Source of the DNA: Enterobacter hormaechei subsp. xiangfangensis
GTDB lineage: Bacteria > Pseudomonadota > Gammaproteobacteria > Enterobacterales > Enterobacteriaceae
Length of the DNA stretch: 64,000 bases
Reading direction: 5' to 3'
Assembly (NCBI RefSeq): GCF_001729785.1
Contig: NZ_CP017183.1
Location: 2,232,001-2,296,000, forward strand
Every line of letters starts with the position of its first letter. The first letter of the stretch is position 1. The notes below the pieces were generated by a model that was not told where the DNA came from, ran no database searches, and worked only from the letters and a program-made list of their open reading frames with translations. Made by a program: the position numbers and the translations under genes. Shown piece by piece: positions 28,164 to 36,365 of the stretch.

Positions 28164-28526
28164 ATGAAAAAAATAATCGTGCTATCACTTCTGGGCGTAG
28201 TGGTTGCGGTGGGTGCTGCGGCCAGCATCTATTCAAATGAAGAACCAGAATATATTCAGTCAGCAAAAAGCCGTGTCGGATCGTATTTAACCAGCGATTA
28301 CGGACGTGTCGAATGTAATAGCACCCAGGTAAGTGAAGATCGCTGGGAGCTGGGCTGTACCAATAAGGCGAGAGGCAAAACCTTCCAGTTCGCCGTTTAC
28401 CCACCCGAGCAGGCACCGTATGGGGTCTCTCGTGCGTTTTATCTCGAAGCGATTAATGATGATGCCCGCCAGAGTGCAGATCAGGGGCTGATGCGTTATC
28501 TGCAAATTAATACCAAAGCGGGTTAA
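28164..28526 (+). CDS. Small exported or membrane-anchored protein, hypothetical
   Basis: A 120-residue protein that I do not recognise. A hydrophobic N-terminal segment (residues 4-21, IIVLSLLGVVVAVGAAAS) acts as signal peptide or anchor. The rest is a soluble domain with two cysteines (in VECNST and LGCTNK, about residues 51 and 65) that could form a disulfide in the periplasm. It is divergent from yncJ and shares the region containing an Rcs-box-like palindrome. A structured 115-base tail and an intrinsic terminator follow. Confidence 0.65.
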   Translation: MKKIIVLSLLGVVVAVGAAASIYSNEEPEYIQSAKSRVGSYLTSDYGRVECNSTQVSEDRWELGCTNKARGKTFQFAVYPPEQAPYGVSRAFYLEAINDDARQSADQGLMRYLQINTKAG

Positions 28527-28583
28527 TCGATTCGTTTATGCTTCGTTGAGGCTCACAGTGGTAGATTGCTGGTGATCCACATC

Positions 28584-28668
28584 CCGGTAGGGAATACCGG
28601 AGCGTAGATACCAAAATACAAATCTATCCATGCAAGCATTTACCGCCAGATTATGGCGGTTTTTTTTT
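28584..28668 (+). terminator. Structured 3' tail ending in an intrinsic terminator
   Basis: The hairpin CCGGTA-gggaa-TACCGG (28584-28600) is followed by a second stem, ACCGCCA (28642-28648) and TGGCGGT (28654-28660), which runs into a tract of about nine T residues. The last hairpin is a strong intrinsic terminator for the small exported protein gene and faces the convergent ftrA. Confidence 0.8.
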
Positions 28669-28674
28669 GCCCGT

Positions 28675-29652
28675 TTATCGTACCGGCTGTAAAAATTGTT
28701 TGCGATATTGCGCGGGCGAAAGCGCAAATTGCTGCCGGAAATGGTGGCGCAGCGTGGCGCTTTGTCCAAATCCGGTTTGTTCCGCAATATTATCAATGCT
28801 GAGCCGACTGTTTTCGAGATAATCTTTTGCCCGCTGCAATCGCGCAGTCAATAACCAGCGCGCGGGCGTTGTCCCGGTCGCGTCCTGGAAACGGCGCAGA
28901 AAGGTGCGTTGACTCATACCCACCCGCAGGGCCAGCGATTCGACGGTATGGGAAACGGCCAGATGCTGGTGAAGATAATCGAACAGCTGGCCCAGGCGCT
29001 GGCTCTCCCGCAACTGAGCCACCGGTCGGCTAAGTTGCTGGGTTTGCGAGCCGTCCCGATGGGGCGGGATCACCAGTCGACGCGCCACGCGGTTTGCTGC
29101 CTCCATACCGTAATTCCGGCGCACCACGTGCAGACACAGATCAATCCCCGCGGCGCTGCCGGCGGAAGTGAGAATATCGCCTTCGTCCTGGTAGAGCACA
29201 TCTTCGACCACGGTGATGGCGGGAAAGCGTGTTTTCAGAGCTTGCGTGTAGCGCCAGTGGGTGGTTGCCTTCCGCCCGTCAAGCAGGCCTGAGGCTGCCA
29301 GAACGAAAACGCCAGAACAGATCGAGAGTAGCTGGCAGCCGCGGGCATGCGCCGCGCGGAGCGCCTGGCAGAGCGCTTCGGGTACGGGTTCATCCAGCCC
29401 TCGCCAGCCGGGTACAACAACCAGATCCGCCGTTTCAAGCAGACGCAGATCGCCGTCGGCCAGAATACGGATCCCGCCCGTTGCCCGGAGCTCGCCGCCA
29501 TCCACGCTCGCCACGGCGAACTGATACCAGTCATCGCCCATCTCCGGGCGCGGCAAGCCAAAGATTTCTACCGCCACGCCAAACTCAAAGGTACATAAAC
29601 CGTCATATGCCAGCACGACCGCGCGCGGCGAGGGATGTCTTAAGTTTGTCAT
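28675..29652 (-). CDS. ftrA: GlxA/FtrA-type regulator (DJ-1/PfpI domain plus AraC HTH)
   Basis: A regulator of about 325 residues. Residues 10-180 form a DJ-1/PfpI glutamine-amidotransferase-like domain with the nucleophile-elbow Cys in LLSICSGVFVLAASG, and residues 220-320 form an AraC-type double helix-turn-helix (IDNIAEQTGFGQSATLRHHFRQQF). Proteins of this layout named FtrA usually sit beside a rhodanese gene, as here. The start at 29652 (MTNLRHPSPRAVV) is preferred because it begins the folded domain; an ATG 11 codons upstream at 29685 is possible. The effector is unknown. Confidence 0.85.
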   Translation of the reverse strand: MTNLRHPSPRAVVLAYDGLCTFEFGVAVEIFGLPRPEMGDDWYQFAVASVDGGELRATGGIRILADGDLRLLETADLVVVPGWRGLDEPVPEALCQALRAAHARGCQLLSICSGVFVLAASGLLDGRKATTHWRYTQALKTRFPAITVVEDVLYQDEGDILTSAGSAAGIDLCLHVVRRNYGMEAANRVARRLVIPPHRDGSQTQQLSRPVAQLRESQRLGQLFDYLHQHLAVSHTVESLALRVGMSQRTFLRRFQDATGTTPARWLLTARLQRAKDYLENSRLSIDNIAEQTGFGQSATLRHHFRQQFALSPAQYRKQFLQPVR

Positions 29653-29746
29653 CTTTTTGCTGTTTTCTGGCATAGGCGGACGCATTCATGTGCTGAATTA
29701 AGGGATAGAGTAGTGTTAACACAAACACCACAAATGAGGAAGATTC

Positions 29747-30157
29747 ATGAGCTATGTTACTGAATTTCCGGCTGCTGAGCCGCAGGAAGCCGTGGGGCAT
29801 TTTCTGCGTCGTCTGAGCGTCGAGACGGACTGCGCCGATGTCCATCACGCGGTATCCAGCGGTGAGCAGGACTTTGTTCTGCTGCACGTTGTCGGGAAGC
29901 CTGAACATTTTGCCCGGCGGCATCTGCCCGGCGCGCTGCATTTACCCTGGAGCCAGATCACCGCCGAGCGGATGACAGCGTGGCCAGAGGGCACGCTGTT
30001 TGTCGTCTATTGTGCAGGCCCGCACTGCAACGGGGCGGACAGGGCGGCGCTGAAGCTGGCGCGTCTGGGTCTGCCGGTTAAGATTATGCTCGGGGGCATG
30101 ACCGGCTGGGAAGATGAGCGGTTCGCGTTTGCAGGATCTTCATCGCCCGCCCTGTGA
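29747..30157 (+). CDS. Rhodanese-domain protein divergent from ftrA
   Basis: A 136-residue single-domain rhodanese. The active-site Cys is in the loop VVYCAGPHCNGADRAA (about residues 85-100), and the HLPGALHLPWSQI segment is the conserved CH2A motif. Such proteins transfer sulfane sulfur, for example from thiosulfate to a nucleophilic acceptor. It is divergent from ftrA across 94 bases and is therefore the likely FtrA target. A methionine-synthase-like gene with a MetJ operator follows on the same strand, giving a sulfur theme. Confidence 0.87.
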   Translation: MSYVTEFPAAEPQEAVGHFLRRLSVETDCADVHHAVSSGEQDFVLLHVVGKPEHFARRHLPGALHLPWSQITAERMTAWPEGTLFVVYCAGPHCNGADRAALKLARLGLPVKIMLGGMTGWEDERFAFAGSSSPAL

Positions 30158-30227
30158 ACATGAATTTATTTCAACACAGATGAAATTTTCTCGTTTGTCG
30201 GCGGCGAGCCGGTATGACATCTTTTTA

Positions 30228-30251
30228 GGACGTTTAGACATCCAGAAGTCT
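30228..30251 (+). promoter_or_regulatory. MetJ operator: three tandem met boxes
   Basis: GGACGTTT (30228), AGACATCC (30236) and AGAAGTCT (30244) are contiguous 8-mers matching the met-box consensus AGACGTCT at 6, 6 and 7 of 8 positions. Tandem, gap-free met boxes are the hallmark of MetJ operators. The site is 63 bases upstream of the methionine-synthase-like gene. Confidence 0.85.
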
Positions 30252-30313
30252 AAATGTTCAAGAGATGAATTATCACTGTGGGCAATTAACGCCGACAGAC
30301 AGAGGAGATTTCC

Positions 30314-31417
30314 ATGCAGCGACACCACGCCCCGTACCGCGCCGATGTAGTCGGCAGTTTTTTACGCCCGGACTCTGTTAAACAGGCCCGTCTGCAATTT
30401 GCCAGCGGTGAGATCGATGCCGGTCAGCTTCGCGCGGTTGAGGACGAGGCCATTCGCCATGTTGTCGAACAGCAGTGCGCCTGCGGTCTGCATGTGGTAA
30501 CGGACGGTGAATTCCGCCGCGCCTGGTGGCACTTTGACTTCTTTGACGGGCTACAGGGCGTAGAGCGTTATGATTCGCAGCAGGGCATTCAGTTCAACGG
30601 GGTGCAGACCAAAGCCCACGGCGTGCGCGTAACGGGCAAACTGGGCTTCGGCGATCATCCTATGCTGGAAGATTTTCGCTACCTCAAAAGCATCAGCGGT
30701 AACGCACAGCCGAAGATGACCATTCCGAGCCCGAGCGTGCTGCACTTCCGCGGTGGCCGCAAGGATATTGATGCCACGGTCTACCCGGATCTGAAGGATT
30801 ACTTTGACGATCTGGCGACAACCTGGCGCGATGCCATTCGGGCCTTTTACGATGCAGGCTGCCGCTATCTGCAACTGGATGATACCGTCTGGGCCTACCT
30901 TTGTTCAGAAGACCAGCGCCGCCAGATCCGCGAGCGCGGTGACGATGCAGACGAACTTGCCCGAACCTATGCCCGGGTGCTGAATAAGGCGCTGGAGGGC
31001 AAACCGGACGACCTGACCATCGGGCTGCACGTCTGCCGCGGCAACTTCCGCTCAACCTGGATTTCCGAAGGCGGCTATGAGCCGGTGGCGGAGGTGCTGT
31101 TCGGCACGGTGAACGTCGACGCGTTCTTCCTGGAGTACGACAACGACCGTAGCGGCGACTTTGCGCCACTGCGTTTTGTGCGCCCGGGTAAACAGCAGGT
31201 GGTGCTGGGGCTGATCACCACCAAGCACGGTGAACTGGAGAACCCGGAAGGGGTGAAAGCGCGTCTGGAAGAGGCTGCGCGCTACGTGGCGAAAGAGCAG
31301 ATTTGCCTCAGCCCGCAGTGCGGATTTGCCTCCACGGAAGAGGGTAACAGCCTGAGCGAAGCCCAGCAGTGGGATAAAATTCGCCTGGTGACGAAAATCG
31401 CCAGCGACGTCTGGTAA
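30314..31417 (+). CDS. Cobalamin-independent methionine-synthase-like protein (MetE C-terminal type)
   Basis: A 367-residue protein equivalent to the catalytic C-terminal barrel of MetE, like the YxjG/YxjH group. Zinc and homocysteine ligands are visible: His and Cys in GLHVCRGN, Glu in FFLEYDNDRSGD and Cys in CLSPQCGF. It lacks the MetE N-terminal half, so it probably uses a simpler methyl donor than methyltetrahydrofolate-triglutamate; the donor is unknown. Three MetJ boxes upstream place it in the methionine regulon. The start follows AGAGGAGATTTCC. The sigma-54-driven urt operon begins about 200 bases downstream. Confidence 0.88.
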   Translation: MQRHHAPYRADVVGSFLRPDSVKQARLQFASGEIDAGQLRAVEDEAIRHVVEQQCACGLHVVTDGEFRRAWWHFDFFDGLQGVERYDSQQGIQFNGVQTKAHGVRVTGKLGFGDHPMLEDFRYLKSISGNAQPKMTIPSPSVLHFRGGRKDIDATVYPDLKDYFDDLATTWRDAIRAFYDAGCRYLQLDDTVWAYLCSEDQRRQIRERGDDADELARTYARVLNKALEGKPDDLTIGLHVCRGNFRSTWISEGGYEPVAEVLFGTVNVDAFFLEYDNDRSGDFAPLRFVRPGKQQVVLGLITTKHGELENPEGVKARLEEAARYVAKEQICLSPQCGFASTEEGNSLSEAQQWDKIRLVTKIASDVW

Positions 31418-31425
31418 CGCCGTTC

Positions 31426-31456
31426 ACAGCGCTGCATTATTACAGTGCAGCGCTGT
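31426..31456. promoter_or_regulatory. Candidate NtrC enhancer upstream of urtA
   Basis: The 17-base core TGCATTATTACAGTGCA (31433-31449) keeps the TGCA ends and GTGCA half of the NtrC consensus (TGCACC, five bases, GGTGCA). It lies inside an 11-bp perfect inverted repeat (ACAGCGCTGCA and TGCAGCGCTGT), centred roughly 105 bases upstream of the predicted sigma-54 start, the usual enhancer distance. Confidence 0.65.
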
Positions 31457-31520
31457 ACCATTCTGAGTCGTTTACCGTAAATCCTCTCTTCGAACCCGTT
31501 TAAATCCTGCCTCTGCAACC

Positions 31521-31536
31521 TGGCACCCTTTTTGCT
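31521..31536 (+). promoter_or_regulatory. Sigma-54 promoter of the urt operon
   Basis: TGGCACCCTTTTTGCT matches the sigma-54 consensus TGGCAC, spacer, TTGCW, with the invariant GG (31522-31523) and GC (31534-31535) exactly ten bases apart. It lies 82 bases before urtA and implies nitrogen-limitation control. Confidence 0.9.
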
Positions 31537-31617
31537 CTCCTGAAACTGACGTTACTTTTTCTGCGTCCGGGCGGTAACGGACGTCTTCGCACAGCTTTCT
31601 TTTTCAGGAGTGAAAAT

Positions 31618-32889
31618 ATGCACCGTCGTACCTTTATAAAAGCGTTCGCCTTGTCCGCCTCCGTGGTCGCCATGGGGGTCAGTTTTGGCGTCCAGGCCGC
31701 AGAGACCATTAAAGTCGGGATCATGCACTCACTCTCCGGCACGATGGCCATTTCAGAAACGCCCCTGAAAGATGTCGCCCTGATGACCATCGATGAAATT
31801 AACGCCAAAGGCGGCGTGCTCGGGAAAAAGCTGGAGCCGGTGGTGGTTGACCCGGCCTCCAACTGGCCGCTGTTTGCCGAAAAGGCCCGCCAGCTTCTGA
31901 GCCAGGATAAGGTCGCCGTGGTGTTTGGCTGCTGGACCTCCGTATCGCGTAAATCGGTTCTGCCGGTTTTTGAGGAGCTGAACGGTTTGCTGTTCTATCC
32001 GGTGCAGTACGAAGGTGAAGAGATGTCACCTAACGTCTTCTATACCGGCGCGGCGCCTAACCAGCAGGCGATCCCGGCGGTGGAGTACCTGATGAGCGAG
32101 GACGGCGGCAGCGCGAAACGCTTCTTCCTGCTGGGAACGGACTACGTTTACCCGCGCACCACGAACAAGATCCTGCGCGCCTTCCTGCACTCGAAAGGCG
32201 TGGAAGATAAAGATATTGAAGAGGTCTTCACTCCATTTGGTCATAGCGATTACCAGACCATCGTCGCCAGTATCAAGAAATTCTCTGCGGGCGGTAAAAC
32301 GGCGGTGGTCTCCACCATCAACGGTGATTCCAACGTGCCTTTCTATAAAGAGCTGGCGAACCAGGGGCTGAAAGCCACGGACGTGCCGGTTGTGGCGTTC
32401 TCGGTGGGCGAGGAGGAACTGCGCGGCATTGATACCAAACCGCTGGTGGGTAACCTGGCGGCGTGGAACTACTTTGAATCCGTCGATAACCCGACCAACC
32501 AGACCTTTGTCGCGGCCTACAAAGCCTACGCGAAAGCCCATAAGCTGCCGAATGCCGATACCGTCGTCACCAACGATCCGATGGAAGCGACCTACGTCGG
32601 CCTGCATATGTGGGCGCAGGCGGTTGAAAAAGCGGGGACAACCGACGTGGACAAAGTGCGCGCGGCAATGGCGGGCCAGTCGTTCAACGCGCCGTCCGGC
32701 TTTACGCTGACCATGGATGTCACCAACCACCACCTGCATAAGCCCGTCATGATTGGTGAAATCGAAGGCAACGGCCAGTTCAACGTCGTCTGGCAAACCG
32801 AACAGCCGGTACGCGCTCAGCCGTGGAGCCCGTTTATCGCCGGGAATGACAAAAAACCTGACCAGCCGATGAAAACCGCCAGCAACTAA
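31618..32889 (+). CDS. urtA: Urea ABC transporter, periplasmic urea-binding protein
   Basis: A 423-residue family of branched-chain-amino-acid-type binding proteins (HAAP family), matching UrtA. The N-terminus HRRTFIKAFALSAS contains twin arginines and could use Tat or Sec, with cleavage near VQAAE. The mature start TIKVGIMHSLSGTMAISE and later GTDYVYPRTTNKIL are typical of UrtA. It captures urea in the periplasm for UrtBC-DE. It is the first gene of a five-gene operon with tight couplings, driven by a sigma-54 promoter. The ATG follows CAGGAGTG. Confidence 0.95.
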   Translation: MHRRTFIKAFALSASVVAMGVSFGVQAAETIKVGIMHSLSGTMAISETPLKDVALMTIDEINAKGGVLGKKLEPVVVDPASNWPLFAEKARQLLSQDKVAVVFGCWTSVSRKSVLPVFEELNGLLFYPVQYEGEEMSPNVFYTGAAPNQQAIPAVEYLMSEDGGSAKRFFLLGTDYVYPRTTNKILRAFLHSKGVEDKDIEEVFTPFGHSDYQTIVASIKKFSAGGKTAVVSTINGDSNVPFYKELANQGLKATDVPVVAFSVGEEELRGIDTKPLVGNLAAWNYFESVDNPTNQTFVAAYKAYAKAHKLPNADTVVTNDPMEATYVGLHMWAQAVEKAGTTDVDKVRAAMAGQSFNAPSGFTLTMDVTNHHLHKPVMIGEIEGNGQFNVVWQTEQPVRAQPWSPFIAGNDKKPDQPMKTASN

Positions 32890-32911
32890 GCCACCACCAG
32901 GGAGAGACGTC

Positions 32912-34486
32912 ATGAATGCCATGCGCATGATGATTGCGATTGTGTGGCTTACCGGACTGCTGCCAGGGATGGCGCAGGCATCGGATGCCGATGATTTTGT
33001 TGCCGCTAGCCGCAGCGAGCAGACCGCCATGCTGACCCGCTGGGCAGCCACGCCGGAACCTGCACGTTTGCCGCTGCTTAAGGCGCTGCAACAGGAGAAC
33101 CTTTATGGCGACAGCCAGAAGAAGGCTTTTACCCGCATCGACGGCGAAATGGTTGCCCTGGGCGCGGCAAAGAGCGCCGAAGGAACGACCAAAGCCGTGC
33201 GGCTGACCAACCGGCTGCGCGTGTTAACCGTCACGGCGCTGGCGACGCATCAGCTTGTAAGTGACAGTGTCACCGAAAAGCGTCATGCCGCGCGGCAACT
33301 TCAGCGTGACGCCCAGCCGGGTATGCTCGGGTTTCTGCAACAGCGGGCTAATCGCGAAACGGACGACGTCACCCGACAGTCGCTGAGGCTGGTGCTGGCA
33401 AATCTTCAGCTGGCGAGTCCGCAGGCGGAAACGCGCCTCAACGCGGTTGAACTGTTGGGACAGTCTGACGATCCGGACGTTCAGGCCACGCTGACGCCGT
33501 TCACCCGGGCGCAAACCGAGCCGGACGCACGGGTACGTGCCGCCGCCGCTGAGAGCCTGGACCGTATTCAGCACCGGCTGATGTGGGGTGAACTGCTGGG
33601 GCAGGCCTTCATGGGCCTGTCGTTGGGGTCGGTACTCTTGCTGGCCGCGCTCGGGCTGGCTATCACCTATGGTCTGCTGGGGGTGATTAACATGGCCCAC
33701 GGTGAAATGCTGATGCTCGGGGCGTATGCTACCTGGTTGGTGCAGCAGGTGATGGCGCAGTGGATGCCTCAGTGGCTGGCGCTCTATCCGGTGGTGGCGC
33801 TGCCGGTGGCGTTTTGCCTGACGGCAGGTATCGGGATGGTGCTGGAGCGCACGGTGATCCGCCATCTGTATGGCCGCCCGCTGGAAACCCTGCTCGCCAC
33901 CTGGGGGATCAGCCTGATGCTTATCCAGCTGGTGCGCATGACCTTTGGCGCTCAGAACCTTGAGGTCGCAAACCCGGCCTGGCTGTCCGGCGGGGTGCAG
34001 GTTTTCGCCAACCTGACGCTGCCGTGGAACCGTATTGTGGTGCTCGGGTTTGTGTTGCTGGTGCTGTTCTTCACCTGGCTCATTCTGAATAAAACGCGTC
34101 TGGGGCTGAACGTGCGGGCGGTGACGCAAAACCGCAGCATGGCGGCCTGCTGCGGCGTCCCCACCGGACGGGTAGATATGCTGGCGTTTGGCCTCGGGTC
34201 CGGCATTGCCGGGCTGGGCGGCGTGGCGTTGTCCCAGCTGGGGAACGTGGGACCGGAGCTGGGCCAGGGATACATCATTGATTCGTTCCTGGTGGTGGTG
34301 CTCGGCGGCGTCGGCCAGCTGGCCGGTAGCGTCGCGGCGGCCTTTGGTCTGGGGATCTTCAATAAAATTCTTGAACCGCAGATGGGCGCCGTGCTGGGCA
34401 AGATCCTGATTCTGGTGGCGATCATTCTGTTTATCCAGAAACGTCCGCAGGGGTTATTCGCACTTAAAGGGAGGGTGACAGACTGA
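32912..34486 (+). CDS. urtB: Urea ABC transporter, permease UrtB
   Basis: A 524-residue LivH-type permease. The first 220 residues are a signal-bearing, mostly soluble extension with HEAT-like helical character, a feature of UrtB, and the last 300 carry about eight membrane helices (from LGQAFMGLSLGSVLLLAALGL). With UrtC it forms the urea channel of the inner membrane. It starts 22 bases after urtA behind GGGAGAG, and its TGA overlaps the urtC ATG by one base, so the pair is translationally coupled. Confidence 0.94.
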   Translation: MNAMRMMIAIVWLTGLLPGMAQASDADDFVAASRSEQTAMLTRWAATPEPARLPLLKALQQENLYGDSQKKAFTRIDGEMVALGAAKSAEGTTKAVRLTNRLRVLTVTALATHQLVSDSVTEKRHAARQLQRDAQPGMLGFLQQRANRETDDVTRQSLRLVLANLQLASPQAETRLNAVELLGQSDDPDVQATLTPFTRAQTEPDARVRAAAAESLDRIQHRLMWGELLGQAFMGLSLGSVLLLAALGLAITYGLLGVINMAHGEMLMLGAYATWLVQQVMAQWMPQWLALYPVVALPVAFCLTAGIGMVLERTVIRHLYGRPLETLLATWGISLMLIQLVRMTFGAQNLEVANPAWLSGGVQVFANLTLPWNRIVVLGFVLLVLFFTWLILNKTRLGLNVRAVTQNRSMAACCGVPTGRVDMLAFGLGSGIAGLGGVALSQLGNVGPELGQGYIIDSFLVVVLGGVGQLAGSVAAAFGLGIFNKILEPQMGAVLGKILILVAIILFIQKRPQGLFALKGRVTD

Positions 34487-35559
34487 TGAGCCAGCCATTG
34501 ACCTTAACACTGGCGCGCAGGGCACCGCGCACCGCGCAAATCTTCGGCAGTCTGCTGGTTGCGGCGCTGCTGGTGCTGCCTTTTCTCGCGCTGTTGCCCG
34601 CCACCCATCCGCTGGCCGTTTCCACGTGGATGTTGACGCTCATCGGCAAGATCCTCTGCTACGCGGTGGTCGCCGTGGCCCTCGATCTGGTCTGGGGCTA
34701 TGCCGGTATGCTCTCGCTGGGGCACGGCATATTCTTCGCCCTGGGCGGCTATGCGATGGGCATGTACCTGATGCGCCAGGCGGCCGGAGACGGGCTGCCC
34801 GCGTTTATGTCGTTTCTCTCGTGGAGCGAACTGCCCTGGTTCTGGTGGGGAACGCAGCATTTTGCCTGGGCACTGGTGTTAATTGTGACGATACCCGGCC
34901 TGCTGGCGCTGGTCTTCGGCTGGTTTGCTTTCCGCTCGAAGATCAAAGGGGTCTATTTCTCCATCATGACCCAGGCGCTGACCTATGCGGGCATGCTGCT
35001 GTTCTTTCGCAACGAAACCGGCTTTGGCGGCAATAACGGCTTTACCGGCTTTACCACGCTGCTCGGATTTTCCGTCACGGCGACCACCACGCGGATCGCG
35101 CTGTTTCTCGCAACGGTCGTGCTGCTGCTTCTGGCCCTGGGCACAGGCTACGCGCTGGCGAAGAGTAAATTTGGCCGCATTTTAACGGCGGTGCGCGATG
35201 CGGAAAACCGTCTCACGTTCTGCGGCTACGATCCGCGCGGCTTCAAGCTGCTGGTCTGGACGCTTTCCGCCGTGCTGTGTGGCCTGGCGGGGGCGCTGTA
35301 CGTTCCGCAGGTGGGCATTATCAACCCGGGTGAAATGTCGCCAACCAACTCGATTGAAGCGGCCATCTGGGTAGCGCTGGGCGGGCGCGGCACTCTGGTG
35401 GGCCCGGTGATTGGCGCGGCGCTGGTCAACGGTGCGAAGAGCTTTTTCACCGTGGCGATGCCGGAGTACTGGCAGCTGTTTCTGGGGCTGATTTTCATCG
35501 CCGTGACGCTGTTTTTACCGCGCGGCGTGTTCGGTCTGTTTCGTAAGGGAGAGAATTAA
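34486..35559 (+). CDS. urtC: Urea ABC transporter, permease UrtC
   Basis: A 357-residue LivM-type permease with about nine or ten membrane helices; the region AVRDAENRLTFCGYDPRGFKLLVW is the conserved cytoplasmic coupling loop that contacts the ATPases. It pairs with UrtB. The start overlaps the urtB stop (TGATG), and the stop overlaps the urtD start (TAATG), so B, C and D are translated as a chain. Confidence 0.94.
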   Translation: MSQPLTLTLARRAPRTAQIFGSLLVAALLVLPFLALLPATHPLAVSTWMLTLIGKILCYAVVAVALDLVWGYAGMLSLGHGIFFALGGYAMGMYLMRQAAGDGLPAFMSFLSWSELPWFWWGTQHFAWALVLIVTIPGLLALVFGWFAFRSKIKGVYFSIMTQALTYAGMLLFFRNETGFGGNNGFTGFTTLLGFSVTATTTRIALFLATVVLLLLALGTGYALAKSKFGRILTAVRDAENRLTFCGYDPRGFKLLVWTLSAVLCGLAGALYVPQVGIINPGEMSPTNSIEAAIWVALGGRGTLVGPVIGAALVNGAKSFFTVAMPEYWQLFLGLIFIAVTLFLPRGVFGLFRKGEN

Positions 35560-36356
35560 TGCAGCCCTCTGAAGGACTCTTTACCCGCCAGCTACCGGGC
35601 GACCGTTACCGCGAGCAGACCGATCCGGTGTTGCAGCTCGAGGCCATTAACGTCAGTTTCGACGGTTTTCAGGCGTTGACCGATCTCTCGCTGAATATCG
35701 GCGTCGGAGAATTGCGCTGCATCATTGGCCCTAACGGAGCCGGTAAAACCACGCTGATGGACGTGATCACCGGCAAAACCCGGCCAAAAAGCGGGAAAGC
35801 TATTTACGATCAGTCCATCGATCTGACTGCCCTGGAACCGGCGGCCATCGCCCGTCAGGGCATTGGCCGTAAGTTCCAGAAGCCGACCGTGTTTGAAGCG
35901 TTGACCGTAGGGGAAAACCTCGAAATCGCCATGAAAGCCGACAGGTCCGTCTGGGCGAGCCTGCGGGCCACGCTCAGCGGCGAGCAGCGCGACCGCATTG
36001 ACGAGATGCTGGTTTTGCTGCGGCTTGGCAGTGAGCGCGATCGCCGTGCCGGACTGCTTTCCCACGGACAGAAGCAGTTTCTGGAGATCGGCATGCTGCT
36101 GGTGCAGGACCCGCACCTGTTGCTGCTGGACGAACCCGCAGCCGGTATGACCGACGCAGAGACGGAATACACAGCCGAGCTGTTCCGAACCCTGGCAGGC
36201 AAGCATTCGCTGATGGTGGTTGAGCACGATATGGGCTTCGTCGAGACCATCGCCGACCACGTCACGGTGCTGCATCAGGGGCGGGTACTGGCGGAAGGTT
36301 CGCTTCGCGAGGTACAGGCCAATGAACAGGTAATTGACGTCTATCTGGGACGTTAA
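35559..36356 (+). CDS. urtD: Urea ABC transporter, ATPase UrtD
   Basis: A 265-residue LivG-type ATPase of the urea importer. Walker A GPNGAGKTT lies near residues 54-62, the signature is LLSHGQKQFLEIG (a SHGQ variant of LSGGQ that is usual in UrtD), and Walker B is LLLLDEPAAGMTDAE. The N-terminal 30 residues precede the first beta strand of the ABC fold. It is coupled to urtC by TAATG and lies nine bases before urtE. Confidence 0.95.
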   Translation: MQPSEGLFTRQLPGDRYREQTDPVLQLEAINVSFDGFQALTDLSLNIGVGELRCIIGPNGAGKTTLMDVITGKTRPKSGKAIYDQSIDLTALEPAAIARQGIGRKFQKPTVFEALTVGENLEIAMKADRSVWASLRATLSGEQRDRIDEMLVLLRLGSERDRRAGLLSHGQKQFLEIGMLLVQDPHLLLLDEPAAGMTDAETEYTAELFRTLAGKHSLMVVEHDMGFVETIADHVTVLHQGRVLAEGSLREVQANEQVIDVYLGR

Positions 36357-36365
36357 GGAGAGGGG

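Noticed and set aside
31426..31456. Hairpin after the methionine-synthase-like gene considered as a terminator
   Set aside because: No T-run follows on either strand, and the core better fits an NtrC enhancer at the right distance from a sigma-54 promoter.
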